NCBI GenBank assembly: GCA_011523485.1
Contig: WTGR01000432.1
Location: forward strand, 1 to 5,108
Source of the DNA: Acidobacteriota bacterium
GTDB lineage: Bacteria; Acidobacteriota; Vicinamibacteria; Vicinamibacterales; UBA8438
DNA: 5,108 nt
Direction: 5' to 3'
Shown: positions 1 through 5,108 of the stretch, in pieces
Numbering within the stretch: the stretch's first letter is position 1
Layout of the letters: every line of letters begins with the position of its first letter
Position numbers and translations under genes: made by a program
Notes under the pieces: model-generated
The model's input: only the letters and a program-made list of their open reading frames with translations
Told to the model about the DNA's origin: nothing
The model's database searches: none

Positions 1-482
1 GCGAACAGGCCGAGCCGGACGAAGTCGAGGAACGGCAGCGTGAAGATGTAGAACGCGGCGTCGCGTCCGATCAGCGGATCGGCCTGGCCGAACGGCGTCG
101 CCTCCAGGTACTGCAGCACCAGCAGCCACTGGCTGGAAGCCACCCCGCCGATGAAGAGCGCGGCGAGTCCCGAGGCGCCCAGGGCCAGCCAGGCCAGATG
201 CCGGCGCTCGAGCACGATCGGCTGCAGGTCCCCGCCGCCGGCGAACACCACGTAGGGGCGCCGGGCGCCCTTCACGGCCAGGCGCAGGTTCCCGTACAGC
301 ACGAGGAACGCCAGCACGAAGGCGGCCGCCCCGAGCAGCCACCGCATCGCCAGGCTCTTGAGGAAGACGCTCTGGTACTCGACCTCGCCGAACCAGAGCC
401 ATTCGGTGTACAGCTCGGCCAGCGCCGGCAGCGCGACGAAGAGAACCAGCGCCGCCAGCGCGACCGCGAGTCTCGTCGGCAT
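1..482 (-). CDS. UPF0182 family membrane protein, N-terminal part (runs off the window)
   Basis: About 160 residues of the N-terminus are present; the rest lies beyond the left edge. The start ATG (482-480) has a Shine-Dalgarno GGAAGGA at 499-493, ten bases upstream. Three hydrophobic segments are visible at roughly residues 5-22, 46-63 and 96-115. Between the first two lies WLWFGEVEYQSVFL (about 28-41), and after the third comes DPLIGRD followed by FYIFTLPFLDF (about 135-154). These two patches are family hallmarks of UPF0182 (COG1615), large multi-pass membrane proteins usually of 900 residues or so whose function is not established. The gene follows the outer-membrane protein gene after a 151-base gap and could be read from the same transcript or from its own weak promoter. 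The family call is confident; no biochemical role can be given. Confidence 0.88.
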   Translation of the reverse strand, partial: MPTRLAVALAALVLFVALPALAELYTEWLWFGEVEYQSVFLKSLAMRWLLGAAAFVLAFLVLYGNLRLAVKGARRPYVVFAGGGDLQPIVLERRHLAWLALGASGLAALFIGGVASSQWLLVLQYLEATPFGQADPLIGRDAAFYIFTLPFLDFVRLGLF

Positions 483-492
483 GAGTGGATCG

Positions 493-499
493 TCCTTCC
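493..499 (-). promoter_or_regulatory. Ribosome binding site of the UPF0182 gene
   Basis: On the minus strand the bases read GGAAGGA, ten bases before the ATG at 482. It is the clearest Shine-Dalgarno sequence among the leftward genes and it fixes that start. Confidence 0.6.
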
Positions 500-552
500 C
501 GGATATCAGGTGCGGCAGCCCGTTCGGCCGCTACGGGTACGTCTACCCGAAG

Positions 553-579
553 ATTAAGTGACCGGCCCGTTCCTTGCAA
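553..579 (-). promoter_or_regulatory. Weak candidate promoter for the UPF0182 gene
   Basis: On the minus strand a TTGCAA box (579-574) is followed after 15 bases by CTTAAT (558-553), each matching four of six sigma-70 consensus bases. The spacing is short, and sigma-70 consensus may be a poor guide in a G+C-rich genome. It lies in the 151-base gap upstream of the UPF0182 start, one of the few A+T-leaning patches here. The gap also holds a small hairpin, CGGGTA (534-539), loop CGTC, TACCCG (544-549), between this box and the start codon. No small gene is evident in the gap. Confidence 0.22.
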
Positions 580-625
580 CCCCGCGGGCATGCAGCGACC
601 TCGTGGTCGCGTCGGGAGGAGTGTA

Positions 626-641
626 CGCCGTTCTTACGGCG
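626..641 (-). terminator. Small hairpin over the stop codon of the beta-barrel gene, possible weak terminator
   Basis: A perfect 6-bp inverted repeat, CGCCGT (626-631) and ACGGCG (636-641), encloses a four-base loop that contains part of the TAA stop codon of the outer-membrane protein gene (636-634). No run of U follows in the leftward transcript, so it is not a canonical intrinsic terminator. It may instead protect a 3' end or slow the polymerase before the UPF0182 gene. Confidence 0.28.
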
Positions 642-1233
642 CAGACGCCTGGCGGTGCAGGAACCCGTACGCGAGAGCGGCATGCAGGCGAGCCTGGCCG
701 AGGGGCGCGTACGTCCGAACGCGGCGGAAGTCCACGCCGAGACGCAGCAGGAGCCGGCGCGAGGAGGTGGAGGTCAGGGGGATGTCCCCGCCGCCGCCGA
801 CCTGCCAGGCCCAGCGGGTCTCGTCGAACACGCCGAGGGTATCGAAAGGGTAGCTCGCGGACGCCGCGTAGTCGATGCGCGACCCGCCGAAGAGCGCCTG
901 CGCGAAAGGCCGCAGGCGTCCGGCGCCGAAGGTGAAGCGTGCGCCCGCCATGAGCTGGTGAAAGTCGGCGGTGACGTGCAGCAGGCCCGTGTCCGCCCGG
1001 AGGCGGTTGCTGCCCGCTTCCACGACCATCGCCAGCCGCGCCGTCGTGCGCCAGCCGGCGCCGAACATCCAGCCCGCGCCGTGGCCGTCGACGACCGCAT
1101 CCCCGTCGATGGAGCTGAGACCGCCGGAAATCTCGAGCCGGGGCCGAGTCTCCACGGCGGTCTGCGCCATGCCCGCCGGCGGCAACGCCAGGCTGCACAC
1201 CGCCACGAGCAACCCGCGCCGGATGGCTTCCAC
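634..1233 (-). CDS. Outer-membrane beta-barrel-like protein with signal peptide
   Basis: The product is 199 residues from a GTG start (1233-1231). The N-terminus is a typical Sec signal peptide: VEAIRR, a hydrophobic core GLLVAVCSLALPPAG, then MAQ, with likely cleavage near residues 23-24. The mature part (about 175 residues) alternates polar and hydrophobic or aromatic residues, with many Gly and Arg, and short turns such as GGLSSIDGDAV, GWMFGAGWRTT, QVGGGGDIPL and LRLGVDFRRVR. That pattern fits an eight-stranded OmpA/OmpW-like small barrel in the outer membrane. No specific family is recognised, and a ligand or function cannot be assigned. No strong Shine-Dalgarno precedes the GTG; only a G-rich GGGGTGG is near. 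An in-frame ATG at 1335-1333 overlaps the stop of the upstream selenoprotein gene (ATGA) and would give 233 residues, but it would put 34 Pro/Arg/Ala-rich residues before the signal peptide. The GTG is therefore preferred. Confidence 0.72.
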   Translation of the reverse strand: MEAIRRGLLVAVCSLALPPAGMAQTAVETRPRLEISGGLSSIDGDAVVDGHGAGWMFGAGWRTTARLAMVVEAGSNRLRADTGLLHVTADFHQLMAGARFTFGAGRLRPFAQALFGGSRIDYAASASYPFDTLGVFDETRWAWQVGGGGDIPLTSTSSRRLLLRLGVDFRRVRTYAPLGQARLHAALAYGFLHRQASAP

Positions 1234-1304
1234 GCGCCACCCCGTCGTCGGGCCGCTGCGAGTCGACCGGGGGGCGAAGATCCGAGGCGGAAGCGACGCG
1301 GCGT

Positions 1305-1327
1305 CCGGGGCGCCGCCGGCGTCCCGG
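1305..1327 (-). other. Strong G+C hairpin just after the selenoprotein stop codon
   Basis: The arms CCGGGGCGCC (1305-1314) and GGCGTCCCGG (1318-1327) are inverted repeats apart from one position, with a three-base loop. In the leftward transcript the odd position is an A.C mismatch. The hairpin starts five bases after the TGA stop at 1334-1332 and lies in the 98-base gap before the beta-barrel gene. No U tract follows, so it could be a processing or attenuation element, or simply chance in G+C-rich DNA. Confidence 0.3.
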
Positions 1328-1331
1328 GAGA

Positions 1332-1967
1332 TCATGCGCCGGCTTGCAGAACCTGGGCCACGAGATCGGCCTCGGGCACGGCGCCCATGATCTCCGCCCC
1401 GTCGCCGACGATCGTCTTCGGAACGCCGGTCACCTGGTAGCGTTGGGCGAGGTCCGGGAACGACGTCGCATCGATCACCGAGGCCGTCACGTGCGGGCTC
1501 GCCGCCGCAAGACGCCAGGCCAGGCTGACCGCCTGGGGACAGAACCGTCAGGTCGGCGTGACGAAGACCCGCAGATGCACGTCCCGGTCGAGGGCGTCGA
1601 GCGCGTCGAGGGTCTCGTCGCTCAGGGCGGGACCGTCGCCGCCGGCGATCTCGACGGCGTCCACCAGCGACACGATCTCGTAGCCGTCGGGTACGCCGTA
1701 GTAGCGTATGCCCACGTCCTGCGTTCCGGCGATCGCCAGCGCCGGCGCCCACTCGACGCCGTACTCCGCGACCTGATCGCGGTCGAGCACGAGGTTGTGC
1801 TCCTCGACCGTGACCCGCTCCGAGAGCGCGGCGATCCGGTCGGCCGCCTGCCGTGCGGGCAGGCACGTGTCGCACCCGAAGGTCTGCGTGAAGAAGACCA
1901 GCCTCACCGGCGAGGACAAGGCTTCGAGACGCCGCTGAAGGTCGGTGGCTGCGCCGGGGGAGTACAT
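1332..1967 (-). CDS. Two-domain PDO/glutaredoxin-like disulfide oxidoreductase, predicted selenoprotein (Sec140, in-frame UGA at 1550-1548)
   Basis: Read through the TGA at 1550-1548, this frame gives one 211-residue protein with two thioredoxin folds, close to the 220-230 residues of the archaeal/bacterial protein disulfide oxidoreductase family (TIGR02187-like; related to the AhpF N-terminal domain). Fold 1: VRLVFFTQ (about 21-28), redox motif C32-D-T-C35, cis-Pro near 75 (WAPAL), then GIRYYGVPDGYEI. Fold 2: HLRVFVTPT (about 131-139), then UGA-R-F-C143-P, and cis-Pro 183 in TGVPKT. Family members have CPYC or similar at the second site, so the UGA replaces exactly the first catalytic Cys. 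A SECIS-like hairpin follows it. The product should be a cytoplasmic thiol/selenol oxidoreductase that reduces, oxidises or isomerises disulfides, or feeds electrons to a peroxidase. The ATG at 1967 is the only ATG/GTG found in this frame upstream; no clear Shine-Dalgarno is visible. The alternative is a pseudogene (TGC or TGT changed to TGA) or a sequencing error. No sel genes are in the window. Confidence 0.85.
1520..1536 (-). promoter_or_regulatory. Predicted bacterial SECIS element (selenocysteine insertion hairpin)
   Basis: In the leftward mRNA, CCAGGC (1536-1531) pairs perfectly with GCCUGG (1525-1520) around a five-base loop, GGUCA. The loop begins 18 bases after the UGA. Known bacterial SECIS hairpins sit inside the coding region just after the UGA, with the loop about 16-37 bases away and a G in its first two positions. 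The E. coli fdhF loop is GGUC at nearly the same distance. A lower stem can be drawn by pairing CC (1538-1537) with GG (1516-1515) across a CCU bulge. The bulged U of the fdhF upper stem is not seen. The element would recruit SelB carrying Sec-tRNA. Confidence 0.72.
1548..1550 (-). other. In-frame UGA predicted to encode selenocysteine (Sec140)
   Basis: The TGA lies between TPT and RFCP, at the first redox position of the second thioredoxin fold, giving U-R-F-C. The next base is C, as in E. coli fdhF, a context regarded as weak for termination. Coding quality is equal on both sides, with no frame change. Confidence 0.8.
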
Positions 1968-2007
1968 CTTCGGTATGCAGGCCGGATGCGGCCGGGTGGC
2001 GGCAGGT

Positions 2008-2490
2008 CTACTTGAACAGGTCGTCGAACGCCTGCCGCGCGCTCGCCGCGGCGGGGCTGGGCGGCCGTCTTGCCGCCGGCGCAGCCGACGGCGGCGCCGC
2101 CACGCTCGAATGGGTCTCGCGCTCCACCGTCACCCGCGCCTCGAAGAAGGTGCAACTGTTGCGGGCGTCCTTCGGGGACACCCGCTTCGGAATCGGTTGC
2201 GCGCATTCCCGCGTCCGACTCGTGTCGAACCAGGTGCACTGCGCGCAGCTATGCAGATCGGCCGCGCACTTGGCGCACTGCGTGTCGAAGCGAATCGACG
2301 AGGACAGCGACGCGCCGCAGCGGGCGCACTTCAGCACCTCCCGAAAGGCCGGCATGTTGACCACCCGCGGCTCGCGCGGACCGTAGCCGCGCCGCGGGCG
2401 TCCGTCGCCCTTCGGCTTGCGTTCGCCAGTGCGCTCCGGGCGCTGGCGCTCGTCGTCCTGGTACCCCTGCTGACGGTATTTCCTCGACAT
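2008..2490 (-). CDS. Small basic cysteine-rich (zinc-ribbon-like) protein of unknown function
   Basis: The product is 160 residues. The first 45 are highly charged, rich in Arg, Lys, Gln and Gly, and probably disordered. The core holds eight cysteines: C55-x2-C58, C72-x2-C75, C82-x2-C85, C96 and C113. The first two pairs have zinc-ribbon spacing (KCARCG, then QCAKC), and the last four could form a second metal site. The segment CAQPIPKRVSPKDARNSCTFFEAR (quoted by its ends C96 to R119) looks like a conserved block. The tail is Ala/Pro/Ser-rich and ends in ARQAFDDLFK, an acidic and aromatic patch that could bind a partner. There is no signal peptide or membrane segment, so it should be cytoplasmic; nucleic-acid or protein binding is a guess. 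It starts the leftward gene group, 40 bases before the selenoprotein. The ATG (2490-2488) has no obvious Shine-Dalgarno; Met46 is an alternative start. Confidence 0.78.
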   Translation of the reverse strand: MSRKYRQQGYQDDERQRPERTGERKPKGDGRPRRGYGPREPRVVNMPAFREVLKCARCGASLSSSIRFDTQCAKCAADLHSCAQCTWFDTSRTRECAQPIPKRVSPKDARNSCTFFEARVTVERETHSSVAAPPSAAPAARRPPSPAAASARQAFDDLFK

Positions 2491-2749
2491 GGAGTCGGAG
2501 GGAGATTACCGATGATCTACCCTACCCGGCCGTGGTTTGTCCAGGGTTCTCGTCGACCGGCAGGGTAATCTACACCAGACGCGAGTCTCGATGCACGTGC
2601 GGTCCGCCGCGGACGGGCCGCCGCGGGGAACCTGACGGCCTCCCCGCCCGTCGAAACGACCGCGGGCGTCCGGCGGCGCCACGCTTGTCATCGAGGGCGC
2701 TGCCGGCGCGTATCATCAGGGCAGAGCCACTACAAGATCGCGAGCATCC
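2491..2749. other. Divergent intergenic region with small palindromes
   Basis: This 259-base gap separates the leftward cysteine-rich gene from the rightward exporter operon, so promoters for both should lie here. Visible structure: AGATTACC (2503-2510) matched by its inverse GGTAATCT (2564-2571); CTACC repeated in tandem at 2518-2527; a perfect 8-bp palindrome GCACGTGC (2593-2600); the inverted repeat GTCCGC-C-GCGGAC (2602-2614); and CCGCCGCGG twice (2604-2612, 2618-2626). On the minus strand TGGACA (2544-2539) resembles a -35 box for the cysteine-rich gene, but no good -10 follows at 16-18 bases. Short open frames crossing the gap have no ribosome binding site or recognisable product. Confidence 0.45.
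2685..2716 (+). promoter_or_regulatory. Candidate promoter of the exporter operon
   Basis: TTGTCA (2685-2690) and TATCAT (2711-2716) each match five of six sigma-70 consensus bases and lie 34 bases or more before the adaptor start codon. The 20-base spacer is longer than the preferred 17, which argues for a regulated promoter or for chance. Confidence 0.3.
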
Positions 2750-3976
2750 ATGGCAGCGTCACTCGATGAACTGAAGATCGACCGGTCGCGGGGCGGCCGA
2801 TCCTGGGTGGGCCGAATCGTCTCGCTGGTGCTGCTTCTCGTCGTCATGGGGGCCGGCGCCGCCGCCGGCTGGCGCTGGTGGGATGAGGCCCGGATTCCCG
2901 TCGTGAGCACGGCGGCGGTGCGCCGGACCGTGGCCGCCGACGGCCAGCCGACGGTGCTGAACGCTTCGGGCTACGTGACCGCGCGCCTGCAGTCGACCGT
3001 CTCGTCCAAGGTCACCGGGCGCATCGTCGAGGTGCTCGTCGAAGAGGGGATGGCCGTCGCCGAGGGACAGGTCCTGGCCCGGCTCGACGACACCACGGAG
3101 CGGTCCTACCTCGCGCTGGCCGAGGCGCAGCTCGGCGCGGCGCGGGGTGCGCTGGCCGAACTGGAGGTGCGGTACGAAGAGGCGCGGCTCGACCTAGACC
3201 GCCAGCGCCGACTTCTGGAACAGCGCCTGATCGGGCAGGCCGACCTCGACGCGGCGCAGGCCGAGGCCGACTCGCTCCGGGCGCGCATCGGCAACCAGCG
3301 CGAGCAGGTCGTGGTCGCCGAGCGCGAGATCGACGTACGGCGGACGGCGCTGGAGGACACCGTCATCCGGGCGCCGTTCAGCGGCGTCGCCATCTCCAAG
3401 GACGCCCAGCCGGGCGAGATGATCTCGCCGGTGAGCGCCGGCGGCGGCTTCACGCGCACCGGCGTCTGCACCATCGTCGACATGTCGTCTCTGGAGATCG
3501 AGGTCGACGTCAACGAGAGCTACATCAACCGCGTCTCTCCGGCGCAGCGCGTGGTGGCCACCCTCGACGCCTACCCCGACTGGGAGATCCCGGCCAGCGT
3601 CATCACGACGATTCCCGCCGCCGACCGCCAGCGCGCGACGGTCCTGGTGCGGATCGCGTTCGACGAGCTGGGCGATCCCCGGATCCTGCCGGACATGGGC
3701 ATCAACGTGGCGTTTCTCGAGGCCGGGCCGCCGCCGGAGGCGGCCGTCGCCGATGCCCCGCCGCGATTGTGGGTACCGGCGGAAGCGCTGCGCAACGACG
3801 GGGGGACGCAGGTGGTCTTCGTGGCGCGCGGGGACACGGTCGAGCGGCGGGCCGTCGCCACGGGCCTGGAGGACGGCGGCGACGTCGAGGTGCTGGCCGG
3901 GGTCGCGGCCGGCGAGCGGGTGGTGATCGAGGGGCCGGCGGCGCTCGCCGACGGCGACCGCGTGGTCGTCGACTGA
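2750..3976 (+). CDS. Periplasmic adaptor (membrane fusion protein) of a MacAB-like exporter
   Basis: The product is 408 residues, of usual length for the RND/MacA-type adaptor family (HlyD superfamily, TIGR01730-like). A short cytoplasmic N-terminus is followed by one membrane anchor at about 21-41, with no lipobox. The first lipoyl half contains TVSSKVTGRIVEVLVEEG (about 83-100) and GQVLARLDD. A long heptad-like helical hairpin, rich in Ala, Glu, Arg and Leu, runs from about 117 to 203 and includes LLEQRLIGQADLDAA. The second lipoyl half is DTVIRAPFSGVAISKDAQPGEMI, given by its ends at about 203-226. Beta-barrel and membrane-proximal domains follow, with WVPAEAL and a C-terminal stretch of VVIEGPAALADGDRVVVD. 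It should sit in the inner membrane and span the periplasm, linking the ATPase/permease encoded next to it to an outer-membrane channel that is not in the window. The ATG at 2750 gives a sensible N-terminus, but no clear Shine-Dalgarno precedes it. The substrate is unknown. Confidence 0.9.
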   Translation: MAASLDELKIDRSRGGRSWVGRIVSLVLLLVVMGAGAAAGWRWWDEARIPVVSTAAVRRTVAADGQPTVLNASGYVTARLQSTVSSKVTGRIVEVLVEEGMAVAEGQVLARLDDTTERSYLALAEAQLGAARGALAELEVRYEEARLDLDRQRRLLEQRLIGQADLDAAQAEADSLRARIGNQREQVVVAEREIDVRRTALEDTVIRAPFSGVAISKDAQPGEMISPVSAGGGFTRTGVCTIVDMSSLEIEVDVNESYINRVSPAQRVVATLDAYPDWEIPASVITTIPAADRQRATVLVRIAFDELGDPRILPDMGINVAFLEAGPPPEAAVADAPPRLWVPAEALRNDGGTQVVFVARGDTVERRAVATGLEDGGDVEVLAGVAAGERVVIEGPAALADGDRVVVD

Positions 3977-4099
3977 CGGTCGGACCCGCCGACGCGTCGG
4001 CCCGGGGCGGAGCACGGGCCTGTAACGAATCGCACGCTCGACGCGTATTGCAGATGAAGCCGCGAACGACACCGGAGGCGCACGGCATGCGTGAGAACC
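3977..4099 (+). other. Spacer between adaptor and ATPase genes
   Basis: The gap of about 120 bases is long for genes that work together. It holds a perfect 12-bp palindrome, CCGACGCGTCGG (3989-4000), 13 bases after the adaptor stop, with no U tract after it. It also holds the GGAGG ribosome binding site and a six-codon open frame described separately. Confidence 0.4.
4074..4078 (+). promoter_or_regulatory. Ribosome binding site upstream of the ABC ATPase
   Basis: GGAGG is a strong Shine-Dalgarno core. It lies 8 bases before ATG 4087 (a six-codon frame), 12 before GTG 4091 (in frame with the ATPase) and 21 before ATG 4100 (the most natural protein start). Which start it serves is therefore ambiguous. 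Confidence 0.55.

Positions 4100-4107
<8 letters not shown>
4087..4107 (+). CDS. Possible six-codon leader peptide (MRENHE) overlapping the ATPase start
   Basis: ATG CGT GAG AAC CAT GAG TGA starts 8 bases after the GGAGG and ends five bases past the A of the ATPase ATG at 4100. It has the best-placed Shine-Dalgarno in the area. It could couple translation to the ATPase by reinitiation, or it could be a by-product of a GTG start at 4091. Confidence 0.2.
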
Positions 4108-4791
<684 letters not shown>

Positions 4792-4795
<4 letters not shown>

Positions 4796-5108
4796 AGTTC
4801 CTGCCGCTCGTCTGGAAGAACCTGTTCCGCCGCAGGGCGCGGACGCTGTTCACGGTGCTGTCGATCGTCGTGGCGTTCGTCCTGTTCGCCTACCTGGCCG
4901 CCATCCGCCTGGCGTTCGGCACCGGCGTCTCCGTCGCGGGCGCGGACCGCATGCTGGTGATCCACAAGGTGTCGCTCATCCAGCCGCTGCCGGAGAGCTA
5001 CCTCGGTCGCATCACCGCGGTCGACGGGGTGGCCGACATCAGCCACATGTCCTGGTTCGGCGGCATCTACCAGGATCCGCGCAACTTCTTCGCGCAGTTC
5101 GCGGTCGA
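4792..5108 (+). CDS. FtsX-like/MacB-type ABC permease, N-terminal part (runs off the window)
   Basis: About 105 residues are present; the frame is open to the window edge. The N-terminus MKFLPLVWKNLFRRRARTLF is the typical amphipathic, Arg-rich start of this permease group (FtsX-like, with MacB_PCD-type periplasmic domain). A single membrane helix follows at about 21-42 (TVLSIVVAFVLFAYLAAI). The segment after it, including ADRMLVIHKVSLIQPLPESYL and ITAVDGVADISHMSWFGG (about 54-92), matches the beginning of the periplasmic core domain. Three further helices would be expected at the C-terminus, outside the window. The start ATG lies within the last codons of the ATPase gene (ATGA overlap), so the two products are probably made in step. 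It should be the membrane subunit that couples ATP hydrolysis to periplasmic movement with the adaptor. Confidence 0.88.

Noticed and set aside
574..1440. A 288-residue rightward frame opposite the beta-barrel gene
   Set aside because: It is low-complexity Arg/Ala/Gly/Pro sequence with no recognisable domain and lies antisense to a gene with a clear signal peptide.
634..1875. A 413-residue leftward frame covering the beta-barrel gene plus the selenoprotein region
   Set aside because: Its first 214 codons are an Arg/Gly-rich shadow of the oxidoreductase frame. Only the last 199 codons, from the signal peptide on, look like protein.
1548..1967. A stand-alone 139-residue single-fold thioredoxin-like protein ending at TGA 1550-1548
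   Set aside because: The same frame continues into a complete second thioredoxin fold, and the TGA occupies a catalytic Cys position followed by a SECIS-like hairpin. A truncated gene is a less complete explanation.
2539..2544. TGGACA as the -35 box of a promoter for the cysteine-rich gene
   Set aside because: No reasonable -10 hexamer follows at 16-18 bases on the minus strand; the candidates there match only two or three consensus bases.
2532..2774. An 80-residue rightward frame in the divergent gap
   Set aside because: It has a GTG start, no ribosome binding site, an Arg/Pro-rich product, and it runs into the adaptor gene in another frame.
3989..4000. CCGACGCGTCGG palindrome as an intrinsic terminator of the adaptor gene
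   Set aside because: The stem would be only four pairs around a four-base loop, no U tract follows, and the downstream ATPase must be expressed with the adaptor.

Overview
The window is very G+C-rich and densely coded, with third codon positions dominated by G and C. Nothing in it fixes the taxon. High G+C, a UPF0182 membrane protein, a two-domain PDO-type oxidoreductase and an adaptor/ABC/FtsX exporter together would suit an Acidobacteriota-like environmental bacterium; that is an inference, not something the sequence proves. No rRNA, tRNA, CRISPR array, insertion sequence or phage gene was seen.

Left half (1-2490), all read leftward. In transcription order there are four genes. First is a small basic protein with eight cysteines in zinc-ribbon-like spacing (2490-2008). 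Forty bases on is a PDO/glutaredoxin-like disulfide oxidoreductase (1967-1332). Then comes a signal-peptide-bearing outer-membrane beta-barrel-like protein (1233-634). Last is the N-terminal part of a UPF0182 membrane protein (482 to the window edge), which has its own Shine-Dalgarno sequence.

The main discovery is in the oxidoreductase gene. A conventional gene caller ends it at a TGA (1550-1548), giving 139 residues with one thioredoxin fold. The same frame continues cleanly past that TGA for 71 more codons and encodes a complete second thioredoxin fold. The TGA sits exactly where the family has the first cysteine of its second CxxC motif (VTPT-[TGA]-RFCPQAV). A 6-bp hairpin with the loop GGUCA starts 12 bases after the TGA, matching the bacterial SECIS pattern. 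The gene is therefore best read as one 211-residue selenoprotein with a CDTC site in fold 1 and a UxxC site in fold 2.

Middle (2491-2749): a divergent intergenic region of 259 bases with several small palindromes and weak promoter-like boxes, but no supported gene.

Right half (2750-5108), read rightward: a MacAB-like tripartite exporter operon. It holds a membrane-anchored periplasmic adaptor (HlyD/MacA type), an ABC ATPase (MacB/LolD type) and the start of an FtsX-like permease, which overlaps the ATPase by four bases (ATGA). The adaptor should bridge the periplasm and the ATPase-permease pair should drive export or mechanotransmission. The substrate cannot be told from this window.
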